The notes: generated from the sequence alone by a model not told the origin. 64,000 bases of DNA from VXNE01 sp963665455 (GCA_963665455.1 OY762279.1:1736001-1800000), one strand, 5' to 3'. Numbered from the stretch's first letter, positions 1 to 9,166 are shown. Numbers and translations are program-made.

Positions 1-1
1 C

Positions 2-142
2 TTCGACTTGCTCATCCTGCCGAACGCGGGACACGCCCCCGGGGAGGCGACCGGGTACTTCTCGCGCCGGCAGTGGGACTACTTCGTCACCCACTTGTTG
101 GGGAGGCGCCCGCCGGAGGGCTATCGGGTCGGCGCGGAGTAG
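2..142 (+). CDS. C-terminal end of an S9-family (prolyl oligopeptidase/DPP IV-like) peptidase, partial
   Basis: Only the last 46 residues lie in the window, read in frame from base 2 to a TAG stop at 140-142. The segment NAGHAPG followed by RRQWDYFVTHLLG and a PPEGYRV tail is what I know from the very end of S9 serine peptidases, where the His of the GH pair completes the Ser-Asp-His triad. The nucleophile and propeller domains lie to the left of the window, so full length, export signal and start cannot be judged. The esterase gene begins 42 bases downstream on the same strand. Confidence 0.65.
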   Translation, partial: FDLLILPNAGHAPGEATGYFSRRQWDYFVTHLLGRRPPEGYRVGAE

Positions 143-184
143 CACCGCGGGCGTCCGGACCAACACCTACTTTGGAGCAACATC

Positions 185-1096
185 ATGAACACCGGAGTTC
201 GACTGCCGCAGGCCATGCAGGATCTCACGCACGAGGTGGTGACCGCGGACAGCAACGGGATCGACTACGACGTGTGGACCTGGTGCCCGCCGGGGTACGA
301 ACAGAGCGATCAGCCCTATCCCGTGCTGTTCGTGCTCGACGGCGGCATGTTCGTGGGTACGGCCATCGAAACGGTGTCCGTGGTCTCGACCATCGGCGAA
401 GCGAAACCCGCCATCGTGGTCGGCGTATCTACCGCGCCACCGGGTGCACACGGGATCCAGCGCACCATCGACTACTCTGCGGAGGTACCCACGGACGAGG
501 TTCGCGCCGCGTCGCCCGGCACCGAGTTTTCCTTCTGGGAGATGTACGAGAAGCTGTTCGAAGCGGCCGGGATGCAGTTCGAGGACGGCTTCGGTGGTAC
601 GGACGCCTTCCACGCCTTTCTAGCGGACCAGATCCTCGCGGACATGACGTCCCGGTATCGCATCGATCTCGACGAGGTCGGCGTGGCGGGACACTCTTCG
701 GGTGGAGATTTCGCGGTGGACACGCTGCTGCGCAAGCAGACCCCGTTCAGTCGCTTCATCGTCGGGTCGTTCGGCACGGACGTGCTGGAAGCGACCCTGC
801 CGGAACGAGAGAAGCGGTTTGGTGCCATGACGGCGGCGCGACCGCTTCGCGTGTTCTGCGGGTACGGCGGAGCGGAAGAGGACGACCCCTACCTCACCCA
901 GTACATCGAGCGCGGCGTCGCATTGCTGGAACGCCTGCAGACCAGCGATCCCGCCTTGGACGTCACCACTCGACGCTTCGACCGTGAGACCCATGGCTCG
1001 GTGTTCCCGCACATATTCTCATCCGGCTACCGGGAACTTTGGGGAACCGGCATCAGCTTCGTCGAGGCGATGCGCGGGGTCTCGATTGACCCGTGA
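185..1096 (+). CDS. alpha/beta-hydrolase, putative esterase (COG2819/esterase D type)
   Basis: 303 aa, about the usual length for the Fes/esterase-D-like family. The nucleophile elbow GHSSG places the catalytic Ser at residue 171, and a late His in the ETHGS segment (about residue 270) fits the triad. LFVLDGG near residue 50 is the typical first core strand with the oxyanion loop. There is no signal peptide, so a cytoplasmic ester or siderophore-ester hydrolase is likely; the substrate is not visible. The ATG at 185 is preceded by GGAG at 174-177, which fixes the start. It follows the S9 peptidase closely and may share its transcript. Confidence 0.8.
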   Translation: MNTGVRLPQAMQDLTHEVVTADSNGIDYDVWTWCPPGYEQSDQPYPVLFVLDGGMFVGTAIETVSVVSTIGEAKPAIVVGVSTAPPGAHGIQRTIDYSAEVPTDEVRAASPGTEFSFWEMYEKLFEAAGMQFEDGFGGTDAFHAFLADQILADMTSRYRIDLDEVGVAGHSSGGDFAVDTLLRKQTPFSRFIVGSFGTDVLEATLPEREKRFGAMTAARPLRVFCGYGGAEEDDPYLTQYIERGVALLERLQTSDPALDVTTRRFDRETHGSVFPHIFSSGYRELWGTGISFVEAMRGVSIDP

Positions 1097-1199
1097 ATTC
1101 ATGAACGAGTCCGTAAGTGATGAACAGGCGCGGGTTCCGCGGAACGGTAGCCAGCTCTTGGGTCGGGTTTACGTTGCCCCCGCGAGCTGGACGGAGGGT

Positions 1200-1598
1200 T
1201 CCGAGTCGGCTTCGAAGCAGTCGGGCCGAGCCGGATTTCCATATCTGGCGCCCGCACGGAACCGGTCAGGCGAAGTACGCCGAGTTCATCGATATCTACG
1301 CCGCCCTCACGGAGAATGAGGGCCGCATCTACCGGCGGCGATACCGGAGGAGAGCAAGACCATGGCGGGAATGATCCAGAGGGCGCATGACGAGGGCATG
1401 CGGCAGGGACGCGTTGACGGAGAGCGCACGGTCCTGGAGCGGCTGTTGCGACGGCGTTTCGGTCCGCTGTCGCCGGCCGTCGCAGAGCGGCTGCATGGGG
1501 CGTCGGCGCCAGACCTCGAGGCATGGGCCGAGAACGTGCTGGATGCGCGCGCGGTGGACGACGTGTTCGATCAGGAGGCCCGGGAGGCCGGGTCGTAG
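1200..1598 (+). pseudogene. frameshifted Rpn/PD-(D/E)XK nuclease-like remnant ending in a DUF4351 domain
   Basis: Two frames must be joined to read the family sequence. The frame through 1270-1343 gives KYAEFIDIYA and then a TENEGRIY segment; the next frame from 1344 gives PEESKTMAG, a run of Gly/Arg-rich residues, and a DUF4351-like tail (ERTVLERLLRRRFG at about 1423-1464, then a LEAWAENVLDA segment). Restoring one C in the TACC at 1342-1345 makes the reading continuous. Rpn-family proteins (recombination-promoting nuclease, formerly called transposase) end this way. The nuclease core upstream is not recognisable. An ATG at 1362 with a purine-rich GGAGGAG upstream could still give a 78-aa C-terminal peptide. 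Confidence 0.6.
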
Positions 1599-1969
1599 GG
1601 CGAGCTTCGCTGCGGTCGCCAGCCTATTCCCCAACCACGACACCATCGAACGGCCTCGCGATGCCGCCACTGAACCTCCCCGATTCGGGATCGATGGCGA
1701 CGCCGAGCTGGCTGGCGCGGCGGCCGGCGCGGGGTCACCGTCCTCTCGGACGAGACTTCCGCGGAGGAGACCGTCGGCCGTCCCCACATGCACCCGTTGG
1801 AGCAAGCTCGACCTGCTCGTTCGCACGTGGACGATGTGCCGGGGGTCATGCGAAACGGCCTTCGGGAGGCGAGACGGTTCCCGGATCGGTAAACGCCAAG
1901 GAGGGGTGATTCTGAGGGGCGTATCGGCCGGGTGCGTCTTGCCGGGCATCGCTCGTGACGGAGCTCCGC
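1599..1969 (+). other. intergenic stretch of 371 bp with no supported gene
   Basis: Between the Rpn remnant and the first GGT gene. The + frame from 1734 to a stop at 1890-1892 has 52 acidic, His-containing residues (TVLSDETSAEETVG, then RPHMHPLEQ) that look protein-like, but it has no start codon with a ribosome site and I do not recognise a family. It may be the tail of a decayed gene. The last 60 bases should hold the promoter of the GGT gene. Confidence 0.4.
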
Positions 1970-3772
1970 ATGACACGCATCACATCCCTGGTGCTGGGTC
2001 TCCTCGCCAACATCGCGTTGGCGACCGACATCGACCTGTCGCCGCGAAGCTGGCCGCCAGGCGAACTGGAACGCTACGAAAACCTGTTCGGCGCGGAGAA
2101 GCCGCTGGCGGAATCCGGGACGGGCATCATCGTCAGCACGACCGCCGCGCCGGCCGCCCGGGCGGGCCTCGAGGCGCTCAACCAGGGTGGGAGCGCCGTC
2201 GATGCGGTGCTCACCCATGCCCTGGCGGAGATCACGCTGGTGGCGAGCTGCTGCGTCAGCCACGCGGGATTCATGGACCTCATGGTGTTCGAGGCGGCCA
2301 CCGGAGAAGTGCATCACCTCAACGGCGGCTGGAACACGGTGCTCGGCGAGGACGACCCGCTCTCCATTCCCGTGGACGGCGTGCCGAGCGGGCGCGGCTC
2401 GCTGGTGCCTGGATTCATGGCGGGGGTCGAGGCGGCGCACGAGCGCTTCGGCAAGCTGCCCTTCGAGGCGCTGTTCGGCCCAGCGATCTACTTCGCCGAG
2501 GAAGGGTTCGAAGTGCAGGCGATGCTCGGAGGCATGATGGGGATGCGCAAGGACGTGCTCTCCCGCCGACCCGAGACGCAAGCCATCTTCACGAAGGACG
2601 ACGGTAGCTGGTACGTCACGGGCGATCACTTCACCCAGCCGGAACTGGCCCACACGCTGCACCAGGTGGCCGAGCAAGGGGCGCAGTACATGTACAAGGG
2701 CCCGTGGGCGCGCAGGCTGGTCGAGGCCGTCCAGTCCGAGGGCGGCAAGATGACCCTGGAGGACCTCGAACGCTACGAGCCGACCTGGCACGCGGCGCTC
2801 ACCTCGACCTTCCGTGGCTACGACGTGCATGCCACCGCCCAGCCCAATCTCGGCGGCGTGAACATGGTCGAGGCGCTGAACCTCGTCGAACAGGCCGACC
2901 TAGGTCGGCTCGGCCATTACACGGAGTCGCCCGAGGCGCTGTTCCGCCTCACCCGGATCGCCCGCATGATGGACATCATGGGCACGTCGCTTACGCATCA
3001 CGTGACGCCCGCGGCGCTGATCGACCGCCATGCGCCAGGGGTCGCCACGGCGCCGGAGGCACGCACCTCCAAGGCGGCGGCGAAGCAGCTCTGGCAGGCC
3101 ATGCAGACCGACGCTTGGGACGCCCTGAATGTTGAGGCCTACGAATGGCGGCCCGATCCTTCGTCCGGCAACCACTCGGACGCCGTCGTGGCCGTGGATG
3201 CCGAGGGGAATGCCGCGGCGCTGCTGCACACGATCAACACGGCGCTCTGGGGCACGACCGGGATCTTCGTCGACGGCGTCGCGATCGCCGATTCGGCCAA
3301 GTACCAGCAGACCAAGATCGCCCGCGCCGGCCCGGGCAACCGCCTGCCCATCGAGACCAACCCGGTGCTGATTTCCAGGAACGGCAAGCCCGTGCTGGTC
3401 TCGTCCAGCATCGGCATGGGCGTGCACGAACAGACCTACCAGGCCATCGTCAACATCCTGGAGTACGGGCTCGATCCCAAGGCCGCCGCGGAGAGCGCCC
3501 AGGTACTGCGGCCGATGAGCGGCGGTCTGGACCGGGCGCTGGGCGCCGAGATCGAGAACGCCGCCGCCCAGACCGTGGAAGCGGGCGCCTTCGATGGCGA
3601 GCTGCTCGAGCAGGTGCGCGCGATGGGGCAGCCGATGCAGGAGATTCCCGGCGAGACCGCCGGCGGCTGGCGCGGATACTGGGTCGGCATCCACATCGAC
3701 CCCGAAACGGGCATCCGCCGCGGGGCGGTATCGCCGTACTTCGACGGCTGGGCGCTCGGGCAAGACGACTAA
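1970..3772 (+). CDS. gamma-glutamyltransferase-family protein, exported, with Ser at the predicted nucleophile position
   Basis: 600 aa from the ATG at 1970, preferred over an in-frame GTG at 1955 because GGAG (1960-1963) sits 6 bases upstream and the first 18 residues (TRITSLVLGLLANIALA) form a clean Sec signal. The fold is read from the AGLEALNQGGSAVDAV segment, the MTLEDLERYE segment, and the VVAVDAEGNAAAL core that normally begins the small subunit. GGTs are Ntn hydrolases that self-cleave before a Thr; an ungapped alignment on the VD-x-x-GN motif places Ser403 (codon 3176-3178, in NHSDAVVAVD) there instead. Periplasmic gamma-glutamyl amide cleavage (glutathione or related) is expected, but activity is uncertain. 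The serine hydrolase gene follows after 41 bases. Confidence 0.8.
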   Translation: MTRITSLVLGLLANIALATDIDLSPRSWPPGELERYENLFGAEKPLAESGTGIIVSTTAAPAARAGLEALNQGGSAVDAVLTHALAEITLVASCCVSHAGFMDLMVFEAATGEVHHLNGGWNTVLGEDDPLSIPVDGVPSGRGSLVPGFMAGVEAAHERFGKLPFEALFGPAIYFAEEGFEVQAMLGGMMGMRKDVLSRRPETQAIFTKDDGSWYVTGDHFTQPELAHTLHQVAEQGAQYMYKGPWARRLVEAVQSEGGKMTLEDLERYEPTWHAALTSTFRGYDVHATAQPNLGGVNMVEALNLVEQADLGRLGHYTESPEALFRLTRIARMMDIMGTSLTHHVTPAALIDRHAPGVATAPEARTSKAAAKQLWQAMQTDAWDALNVEAYEWRPDPSSGNHSDAVVAVDAEGNAAALLHTINTALWGTTGIFVDGVAIADSAKYQQTKIARAGPGNRLPIETNPVLISRNGKPVLVSSSIGMGVHEQTYQAIVNILEYGLDPKAAAESAQVLRPMSGGLDRALGAEIENAAAQTVEAGAFDGELLEQVRAMGQPMQEIPGETAGGWRGYWVGIHIDPETGIRRGAVSPYFDGWALGQDD

Positions 3773-3813
3773 GCGACTGCGGTTTCCGCAAGCTGATCAG
3801 GAGAGCGAACGCA

Positions 3814-5523
3814 ATGCACCGGAGAAACTCCTTGCGAGACTGCATCGGCTCCACGATGGGTCCGTGCACATTGGGCCTGGCGTTGTCGCTGACACTTGCG
3901 CTCGGCGCCTGCGCGCCGCCTTCCACACCGGCAACGGATGCCGAACCGGCGCCTGCGGGTCGGGACATCCCGTTGACCGAAGTTGTCCACACGGAAGACG
4001 AGAAGGACCTCAGGCTCATCCATGCCCTGCGCGCGTTCATCCCCGCGTTGATGCGCAACTACGGATCGCCGGGGTTCAACATCGCGCTGGCGCGGCGAGG
4101 AGCCGTGGTCTGGGAGGCGGGATTCGGCTACGCGGACTTGGCCGAGGGGAAGCCCATGACGCCGGAGACGGTGTTCCAGTCCGGTTCCATGGGCAAGCTC
4201 TACACGGGCATGGCGATCCTGAAGCTCGTCGAGGAGGGCGTCCTCGATCTCGACGGGTCGATCAACGACTACCTCCCCTTCGAGGTGCGCAATCCCCTCG
4301 GTGGCCGGGACATCACCGTGCGCGATCTCCTGACGCACAGGCCGGGGCTCTCGGCGGACGCGGCCCTGAGCCTGTTCGAGCGGCCCCGCTCGCTGCGGGA
4401 GGAAATCGAGGCGGAGTATGGCCGCCCGATGGTGCCCATGATGGGGGGCGACAGCATGCCCCGCTGGCACGCGAAGGCGGGAGAAGCGTTCATGTACTCC
4501 AACCTCGGCATGGGCACGCTCGGCCTGATCGTGGAGGAGAACAACCCGGAGGGGCTGTCCTACTCGGAGTTCGTCGAGAAGCACTTCATGGCGCCGCTCG
4601 GCATGCGCTACTCCCAGTACCCGCCGGTACAGGACCAGGAGCACATCCGCCCGGACCTCTGGGAACGCAAGTCCACGGGCTACATGCCCATGGGATCGGT
4701 CTGGATACCCACGCCGGCGGTCTACTTCGGCGAGTTCCCGGCGGGCGGCTTCGTCGCGACGCCGGGCGACTTCGTACGGTTCTTCTTGGCGTTCCTGAAC
4801 GGGGGCGAGTATGGGGGAGTGCGGATCCTCGGGGCCGAGACCGTCGAGCTGGCCTTGACGCCGCAGTCCGAATCCATGGGCGGCATGCAGATGGGTCTGG
4901 CGTGGATGCTCGGTAACGTCGGCGAGCCGGCTTACAACATCCAGCATGGCGGCGCCCACATGTACGGCTGGCAGAACTGGGGGATCGCGTGGCCCAACTT
5001 CGACACGGCGGTGGTCTACGCGACCAACAACTGGGCGGTCCCGGAGATCGCTCCGGACGTCACCATGCTGCGCAGCTTCATCGAGCACTGGCTGCTCGTC
5101 GATGCCGCGGTGCCGGACGTGGCCGAGCGCCGTACCGGCGCGGACTGGGCCAGGAAGGTTTCTTATGCTCGCGGCGTACTGTTCACCGCCGCCTTCAACT
5201 ACGCCATCGCCATTCCGACGCCCGTGTCCGACGAGCAGATCCAACAGGCGGCGGATGCCGCCATGCTCAACCCGGACCGGGCGGGCAGCCAGGACAACTG
5301 GGACGCCGAAGCGTTCGTCCAAGGCGCCCGCGACCTCCGCGAGCATGGTACGAACACCGCGGCGGTTTCGACTTTCCTGCAGGACAACTCGGTGGTCTCG
5401 CCGGACGAGTTCCGCCAGGCCTACCTGGAGATCGGCGGCAATCCGGACATGAGTACGTTCTTCAGTGCGCTGTTGACGGTGCCGGACGATAGCGTGGCGG
5501 ATGCGCTAGCCGAAGGGACTTAA
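3814..5523 (+). CDS. beta-lactamase-family (class C/esterase-like) serine hydrolase lipoprotein
   Basis: 569 aa from the ATG at 3814, with AGGAG at 3799-3803. The N-terminus is a lipoprotein signal ending in LALGAC. The penicillin-binding-fold motifs are all present: SMGK with Ser125/Lys128 (SxxK), YSN at 228-230 (YxN), and HGG at 378-380 in place of KTG. The HxG form is usual in the class C/esterase EstB and D-aminopeptidase group, so it may act on peptides, lactones or esters rather than on antibiotics. The C-terminal 150 residues form an extra helical domain common to long members. A tiny TGCGG-TTT-CCGCA hairpin lies in the 41-base gap after the GGT gene; the two may be co-transcribed. Confidence 0.85.
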   Translation: MHRRNSLRDCIGSTMGPCTLGLALSLTLALGACAPPSTPATDAEPAPAGRDIPLTEVVHTEDEKDLRLIHALRAFIPALMRNYGSPGFNIALARRGAVVWEAGFGYADLAEGKPMTPETVFQSGSMGKLYTGMAILKLVEEGVLDLDGSINDYLPFEVRNPLGGRDITVRDLLTHRPGLSADAALSLFERPRSLREEIEAEYGRPMVPMMGGDSMPRWHAKAGEAFMYSNLGMGTLGLIVEENNPEGLSYSEFVEKHFMAPLGMRYSQYPPVQDQEHIRPDLWERKSTGYMPMGSVWIPTPAVYFGEFPAGGFVATPGDFVRFFLAFLNGGEYGGVRILGAETVELALTPQSESMGGMQMGLAWMLGNVGEPAYNIQHGGAHMYGWQNWGIAWPNFDTAVVYATNNWAVPEIAPDVTMLRSFIEHWLLVDAAVPDVAERRTGADWARKVSYARGVLFTAAFNYAIAIPTPVSDEQIQQAADAAMLNPDRAGSQDNWDAEAFVQGARDLREHGTNTAAVSTFLQDNSVVSPDEFRQAYLEIGGNPDMSTFFSALLTVPDDSVADALAEGT

Positions 5524-5550
5524 CCTCCGGACGGCTTCGGCCCGTAGCGG

Positions 5551-5772
5551 TCAGGAGGAGTTGGCGCGCCGGAGAAGCGGGGCGATCGCGCGCAGGGTTT
5601 CATCGACCGACTTCGCGTCCGGGAAGACATCGAGGAGGTCCGGCGCGACGACGACGACGTTGGCGCCCTGCGCGAACCGTCGCGCGGTGACGCCTCGGAC
5701 CGCATTGGAGAAGTCGTACTCCGGGCGCATGGTGTCTCGGTCCCCGGGGGGTGCGCTAGGTACCTTGCTCAT
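5551..5772 (-). CDS. small conserved hypothetical protein
   Basis: 73 aa from the ATG at 5772, with AAAGG upstream; an internal ATG giving MRPEYDFSN is an alternative start. The core RPEYDFSNAVRG and then RRFAQGANVVVVAPDL is a pattern I have seen in unnamed short bacterial proteins, sometimes next to toxin-antitoxin genes, but no function is known to me. There is no signal or membrane segment. It lies downstream of the spermidine dehydrogenase gene (36 bases), on the same strand. Confidence 0.55.
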   Translation of the reverse strand: MSKVPSAPPGDRDTMRPEYDFSNAVRGVTARRFAQGANVVVVAPDLLDVFPDAKSVDETLRAIAPLLRRANSS

Positions 5773-5808
5773 ACTGTTGCCTTTCGTGGCGCGTGGCGGG
5801 GCGCGCGC

Positions 5809-7719
5809 TCAGCCGAGTGCCGCGGCGGCCTGCTCGCCGGCGCGACCGCCCTCCGTGATGGCGTTCCGGTAGTTCATGCGCCAGCCGAGTTCGGAGTGGC
5901 CGTAGAAGATGCGGCCGTGGCCCTGCTTCATGGGCGCGGTGAGGCCCTCGCCGTTCTCGCCGCCGAAGTAGAAGCCCGGTTGCGGCGCGATGTACGCGTG
6001 CCCCCAGCGGTTGAGGATGATGCCGGCGATGTCGCGGCGGGCGTCGAAACCGGCGGACCCGAACAGTTCGTTCATGTGCGTGCGGATCTCGCGCTCGTAG
6101 TCGAGGTAGGGCTTGGCGAGCAGCTCGGCGCGGGCGATCCGGGCCTGGGCGTCGATGTCGAGTCCCGGTGTATAGAAGGGCACGTAGAAGGTCATCACCA
6201 TCGGCAGGTCGGGGTGATAGGGGGCGGTCATCCCGCCGACCTTCATCGGGGCGCGGATGCTGCCGACGAAGCCGAAGCCGTCGTACCAGCGTCCCGCGCC
6301 GATGCCGAGGCGGTGCAGGAAGCGCCAGTTGTTGAGGGCCACGTTGACGACCAGCACGGCGCCGTGATGGAACTGTGCGTAGTTCGCGCGCACGGGTTCG
6401 GGCATGTCGGCGACGATGCTGCGGGCCATCTGGCCGCTGGCGGCGATCGCCACGGTGCGCGCGCGGACCTGCTCGGTGCGCCCGTTGCGCAGGTACGTCA
6501 CGCGCACGCCGTCGCCCTCGTGCCGCACGTCGATGGCCGTGGCGCCGAGGCGTAGGCGGGTCGGTGCGTCGTTCGTGTCGAGGGCGTCGAAATCGATCCT
6601 GCCGTGGGCGATGTTCGTAAGCCCCTGCCCGGGGATGGCGTCCGGAATCAGGTACTTGACGATGTAGCGGGCATAGGTGGTGTTGCCGCCGGGGAAGCTC
6701 ATGATCTTGATCTGCGAGAAGTCGTAGGTGTCGGCGGCGAAGTAGCCCTTCATGCCGGGCAACTGCAGCAGGTACGCCGCGTAGGCCGATATCACGTCGC
6801 ATCCGAAACCGTAGTTTGCGATGGCGAGCACCGGGTCGATGTGGTCGGCGACGCCGGGATGCAGCTTGAGTTCCCGCACCAGGTAGTCGCGGTAGCTCAT
6901 GGCGTCGAGCCAGGGGCCGAGGCCCTCCATGCCGTGCGCCGTCTCCTTCCCGGTGAAGGCGCGGAGCATGTCGCGGCGCAGCGGCTCGGACCACGGCGTG
7001 CGTGCGAGACCGTCTTCCCAGATGTTCTTCACCCACCGGCCCCCGTTGCCGTCACGGAAGTAGTGACCGACATCGAGGTGCGGTTCGCCCCAGAACATCG
7101 CGTCGTAGCTGTCGTGGGCGAGGCGCAGGCCGAAGGTCTCGTCGGCGTCGGCGAACTCGTACTCCATCGGCATGCCGACGGCGCGCCACACGTCGTCCGA
7201 CAGGGTGGTCCGCCCGACCGGCGGCATGAAGCCGTTGGAACCCTGGGGTCCGAACAGCCGGAAGCCGCCGACGGAAAACTCGTTTTCCTTGGCTTCGCCG
7301 CCGAACACCGGGTGGTTGTCGAGAATGAGGCAGGTGTTGCCTTCGCTCCCGGCGTGAAACTGGAAGGCGGCGGCGAGCCCCGCGAATCCGCCACCCACGA
7401 CCACCAAGTCGAAGGTCTCGCCCGTGGGTGCGGCGGAGGCGACGGCTCTGGCCTGCCCGCCGTCGCGCAACACGTGCGCGGCATCCATGACGGCCTGGGT
7501 GTTGCCGTTGCTCGTGGCGTAGTCGCCGACGCCGCCGTAGCCGTCCCATGGGTGGAATCCCCGGGGCTGAACGGCTTGCGGGGTGGCGGCGAGTGGGGCG
7601 CAGCCCGACAGGAGGGTCGCGCCGGCACCCACCAGCGCCGAACCGATGAAGTCCCGCCGCGTGATGGGCTCGCCTATGCCGAGCCGCCGGTCGCGGCTAC
7701 TCAATTCGCCCTTCGCCAT
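5809..7719 (-). CDS. spdH: spermidine dehydrogenase-like FAD oxidoreductase (SpdH type), Tat lipoprotein
   Basis: 636 aa, close to the roughly 620 aa of Pseudomonas SpdH. A twin-arginine signal (TRRDFIGSAL) runs into a lipobox LLSGC with Cys40, so it is exported folded and probably lipid-anchored in the periplasm. The FAD-binding Rossmann motif is GGGFAGLAAA at residues 109-118, followed by GGEAKENEF and a GPQGSNGF segment seen in this family. SpdH oxidatively cleaves spermidine to diaminopropane and 4-aminobutanal; the exact polyamine used here is inferred. A haem- or quinone-linked acceptor would be needed. It is downstream of the orphan methyltransferase but separated by 112 bases. Confidence 0.8.
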   Translation of the reverse strand: MAKGELSSRDRRLGIGEPITRRDFIGSALVGAGATLLSGCAPLAATPQAVQPRGFHPWDGYGGVGDYATSNGNTQAVMDAAHVLRDGGQARAVASAAPTGETFDLVVVGGGFAGLAAAFQFHAGSEGNTCLILDNHPVFGGEAKENEFSVGGFRLFGPQGSNGFMPPVGRTTLSDDVWRAVGMPMEYEFADADETFGLRLAHDSYDAMFWGEPHLDVGHYFRDGNGGRWVKNIWEDGLARTPWSEPLRRDMLRAFTGKETAHGMEGLGPWLDAMSYRDYLVRELKLHPGVADHIDPVLAIANYGFGCDVISAYAAYLLQLPGMKGYFAADTYDFSQIKIMSFPGGNTTYARYIVKYLIPDAIPGQGLTNIAHGRIDFDALDTNDAPTRLRLGATAIDVRHEGDGVRVTYLRNGRTEQVRARTVAIAASGQMARSIVADMPEPVRANYAQFHHGAVLVVNVALNNWRFLHRLGIGAGRWYDGFGFVGSIRAPMKVGGMTAPYHPDLPMVMTFYVPFYTPGLDIDAQARIARAELLAKPYLDYEREIRTHMNELFGSAGFDARRDIAGIILNRWGHAYIAPQPGFYFGGENGEGLTAPMKQGHGRIFYGHSELGWRMNYRNAITEGGRAGEQAAAALG

Positions 7720-7831
7720 GCGTCCCTCCGATTACCGGCAATCCGTAAAACGCATGGCTCCGTCCCGTTCCACAGCCCGAGGCACGACGTTCACCGTACC
7801 GAGCTTCGTCTGCCGGCCCGCCAGAGTATCC

Positions 7832-8899
7832 CTAGAGGCACAACGTTGACTTGACCGTCGCCGAAACGGCCTCCGCCAACGGCGGGGGCACCGCATTGGC
7901 GACCTGGCGGTGCTGATCAAGATCGCGAACCGTGCCTATTCTCCTGCGGATCGGGCCAACGAACACGTGCGCGTCCGGGAACCCTTGGATGCGCGCAGCC
8001 TCGCGCGGCGTGAGATAACGATCCTCGACCGGATGGTATAGCGCCTCGCCACACCTCAACGTCAAGGACGGCAGGTTGCGGTGCAGTCGGCGGAATTTGG
8101 TCGAGTCCTTCGGCTTCAGCCGTTGCACGACGTCCGGCGGCGCGTCCCGCGACTTCGACAACCACTCTCCCTCGGCAACGAACGAAATCCGATGCCGGTC
8201 CCTTGGAGGCGTAATGTCTATGTGATTCGGAACCAGGGGATCGCGTTCGGGCGGCACGGCCTCGGGCAGGTCGCTAATCGCCTCCCCGACGGTGATGGGT
8301 TGGCGAGCACCCACCAACGGGAATACGAAATCTTGACCATGGGGCACGGCGACGATGATCGCGCGCTTGCGCTTCTGCGGCACGCCGTAGTCCGCCGCAT
8401 CCAGCACGGTTGCCTGAAGTCCGTAACCGATCTGCGAGAACTCCTCGCCGAGCACGTCGAGCATGGTCATGCCGGTAGCGGCCCAAGTATTGAGGAACTT
8501 GGGCACCTGCTCGATGAGGACGGCGGCAGGCCGGAATGCCTTGGCGAATCGGACCATCTGGAACGCGAGTTGGCCGCGCGGATCGTTCACCCCGCCCTTC
8601 TTGCCGATTTGACTGAAGGGTTGGCACGGCGGGCCGCCGTGCAGGAGCGCCAGTTCGCCGGGCCGAAGCTCAAGTGCGGCCCCAACACCGGCTGGGTCCA
8701 ACGCTCTCACGTCCACCTGCCAGATGGTCTTGTTCCGTGCGTTCTGGAGTAGCGTCGAGACGCAATGCACGTCCATTTCGACCGCGCAGACGGTCCTGAA
8801 TCCGGCTGCGTCCACCCCGATGTCCAGTCCGCCGGCGCCCGCGAACAGGCTCACCGCCTTGGGCTTCCCGCCTTTCGTCCCCCTGCCGTTCGGCCTCAT
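7832..8899 (-). CDS. orphan C5-cytosine DNA methyltransferase
   Basis: 355 aa from the ATG at 8899 (MRPNGRG). The open frame runs further upstream, but that part looks non-coding and overlaps the operator region; a TTG at 8923 is an alternative start. Motif I is SLFAGAGGLDIG (residues 17-28), motif IV GGPPCQPFS with catalytic Cys92, motif VIII QKRKRAII, and the target-recognition region precedes a LTPREAARIQGF segment. Two family signatures are altered: motif VI reads EQV instead of ENV, and motif X reads ANAVP instead of GNAVP. The protein transfers a methyl group from SAM to cytosine C5. No endonuclease or Vsr gene adjoins it. Confidence 0.85.
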   Translation of the reverse strand: MRPNGRGTKGGKPKAVSLFAGAGGLDIGVDAAGFRTVCAVEMDVHCVSTLLQNARNKTIWQVDVRALDPAGVGAALELRPGELALLHGGPPCQPFSQIGKKGGVNDPRGQLAFQMVRFAKAFRPAAVLIEQVPKFLNTWAATGMTMLDVLGEEFSQIGYGLQATVLDAADYGVPQKRKRAIIVAVPHGQDFVFPLVGARQPITVGEAISDLPEAVPPERDPLVPNHIDITPPRDRHRISFVAEGEWLSKSRDAPPDVVQRLKPKDSTKFRRLHRNLPSLTLRCGEALYHPVEDRYLTPREAARIQGFPDAHVFVGPIRRRIGTVRDLDQHRQVANAVPPPLAEAVSATVKSTLCL

Positions 8900-9090
8900 G
8901 TGGGGCGTGTCCGTCTCCTGCAATCTCGTCCCCGCGTCGTCCTTGATGGTGGCTTCCGAGTCGCCAGTTGGGGTGATCAAGCGCCTTGAGGCGTCCGAAG
9001 CGAAGTCTATGAGGGCCGCCCCCCTTTTATCAACCTGAATATGTAAGGATGCACAGGTTCGGGCCGCTGCCGGAGCCCGGTTTTCGCCCC

Positions 9091-9130
9091 TTCCATACAG
9101 CGCTGTACTGTTTCCATACATTGCCGTATG
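9091..9130. promoter_or_regulatory. tandem operator-like dyads between divergent methyltransferase and sigma-factor genes
   Basis: TTCCATACA occurs at 9091-9099 and again at 9112-9120, exactly 21 bp (two helical turns) apart. Each copy is embedded in a dyad: the perfect 12-bp palindrome TACAGCGCTGTA at 9096-9107, and CATAC-N6-GTATG at 9115-9130. The array lies in the only intergenic space between the two outward-facing genes, 37 bases before the sigma-factor start. This is what a paired dimer-binding operator looks like; the regulator is unknown. Confidence 0.5.
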
Positions 9131-9166
9131 TTTACCGGGTCACAGAGCTCAAGGGGGAGGGGCATT

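Noticed and set aside
1571..2830. Long open frame on the minus strand opposite the GGT gene
   Set aside because: Arg/His/Gly-rich composition typical of antisense frames in high-GC DNA; the + strand carries a clear GGT with signal peptide.
3145..3813. Long + frame overlapping the first GGT gene and running into the serine hydrolase gene
   Set aside because: Only the part from 3814 has a lipoprotein signal, a ribosome site and family motifs; the earlier part is a shadow of the GGT gene in GC-rich sequence.
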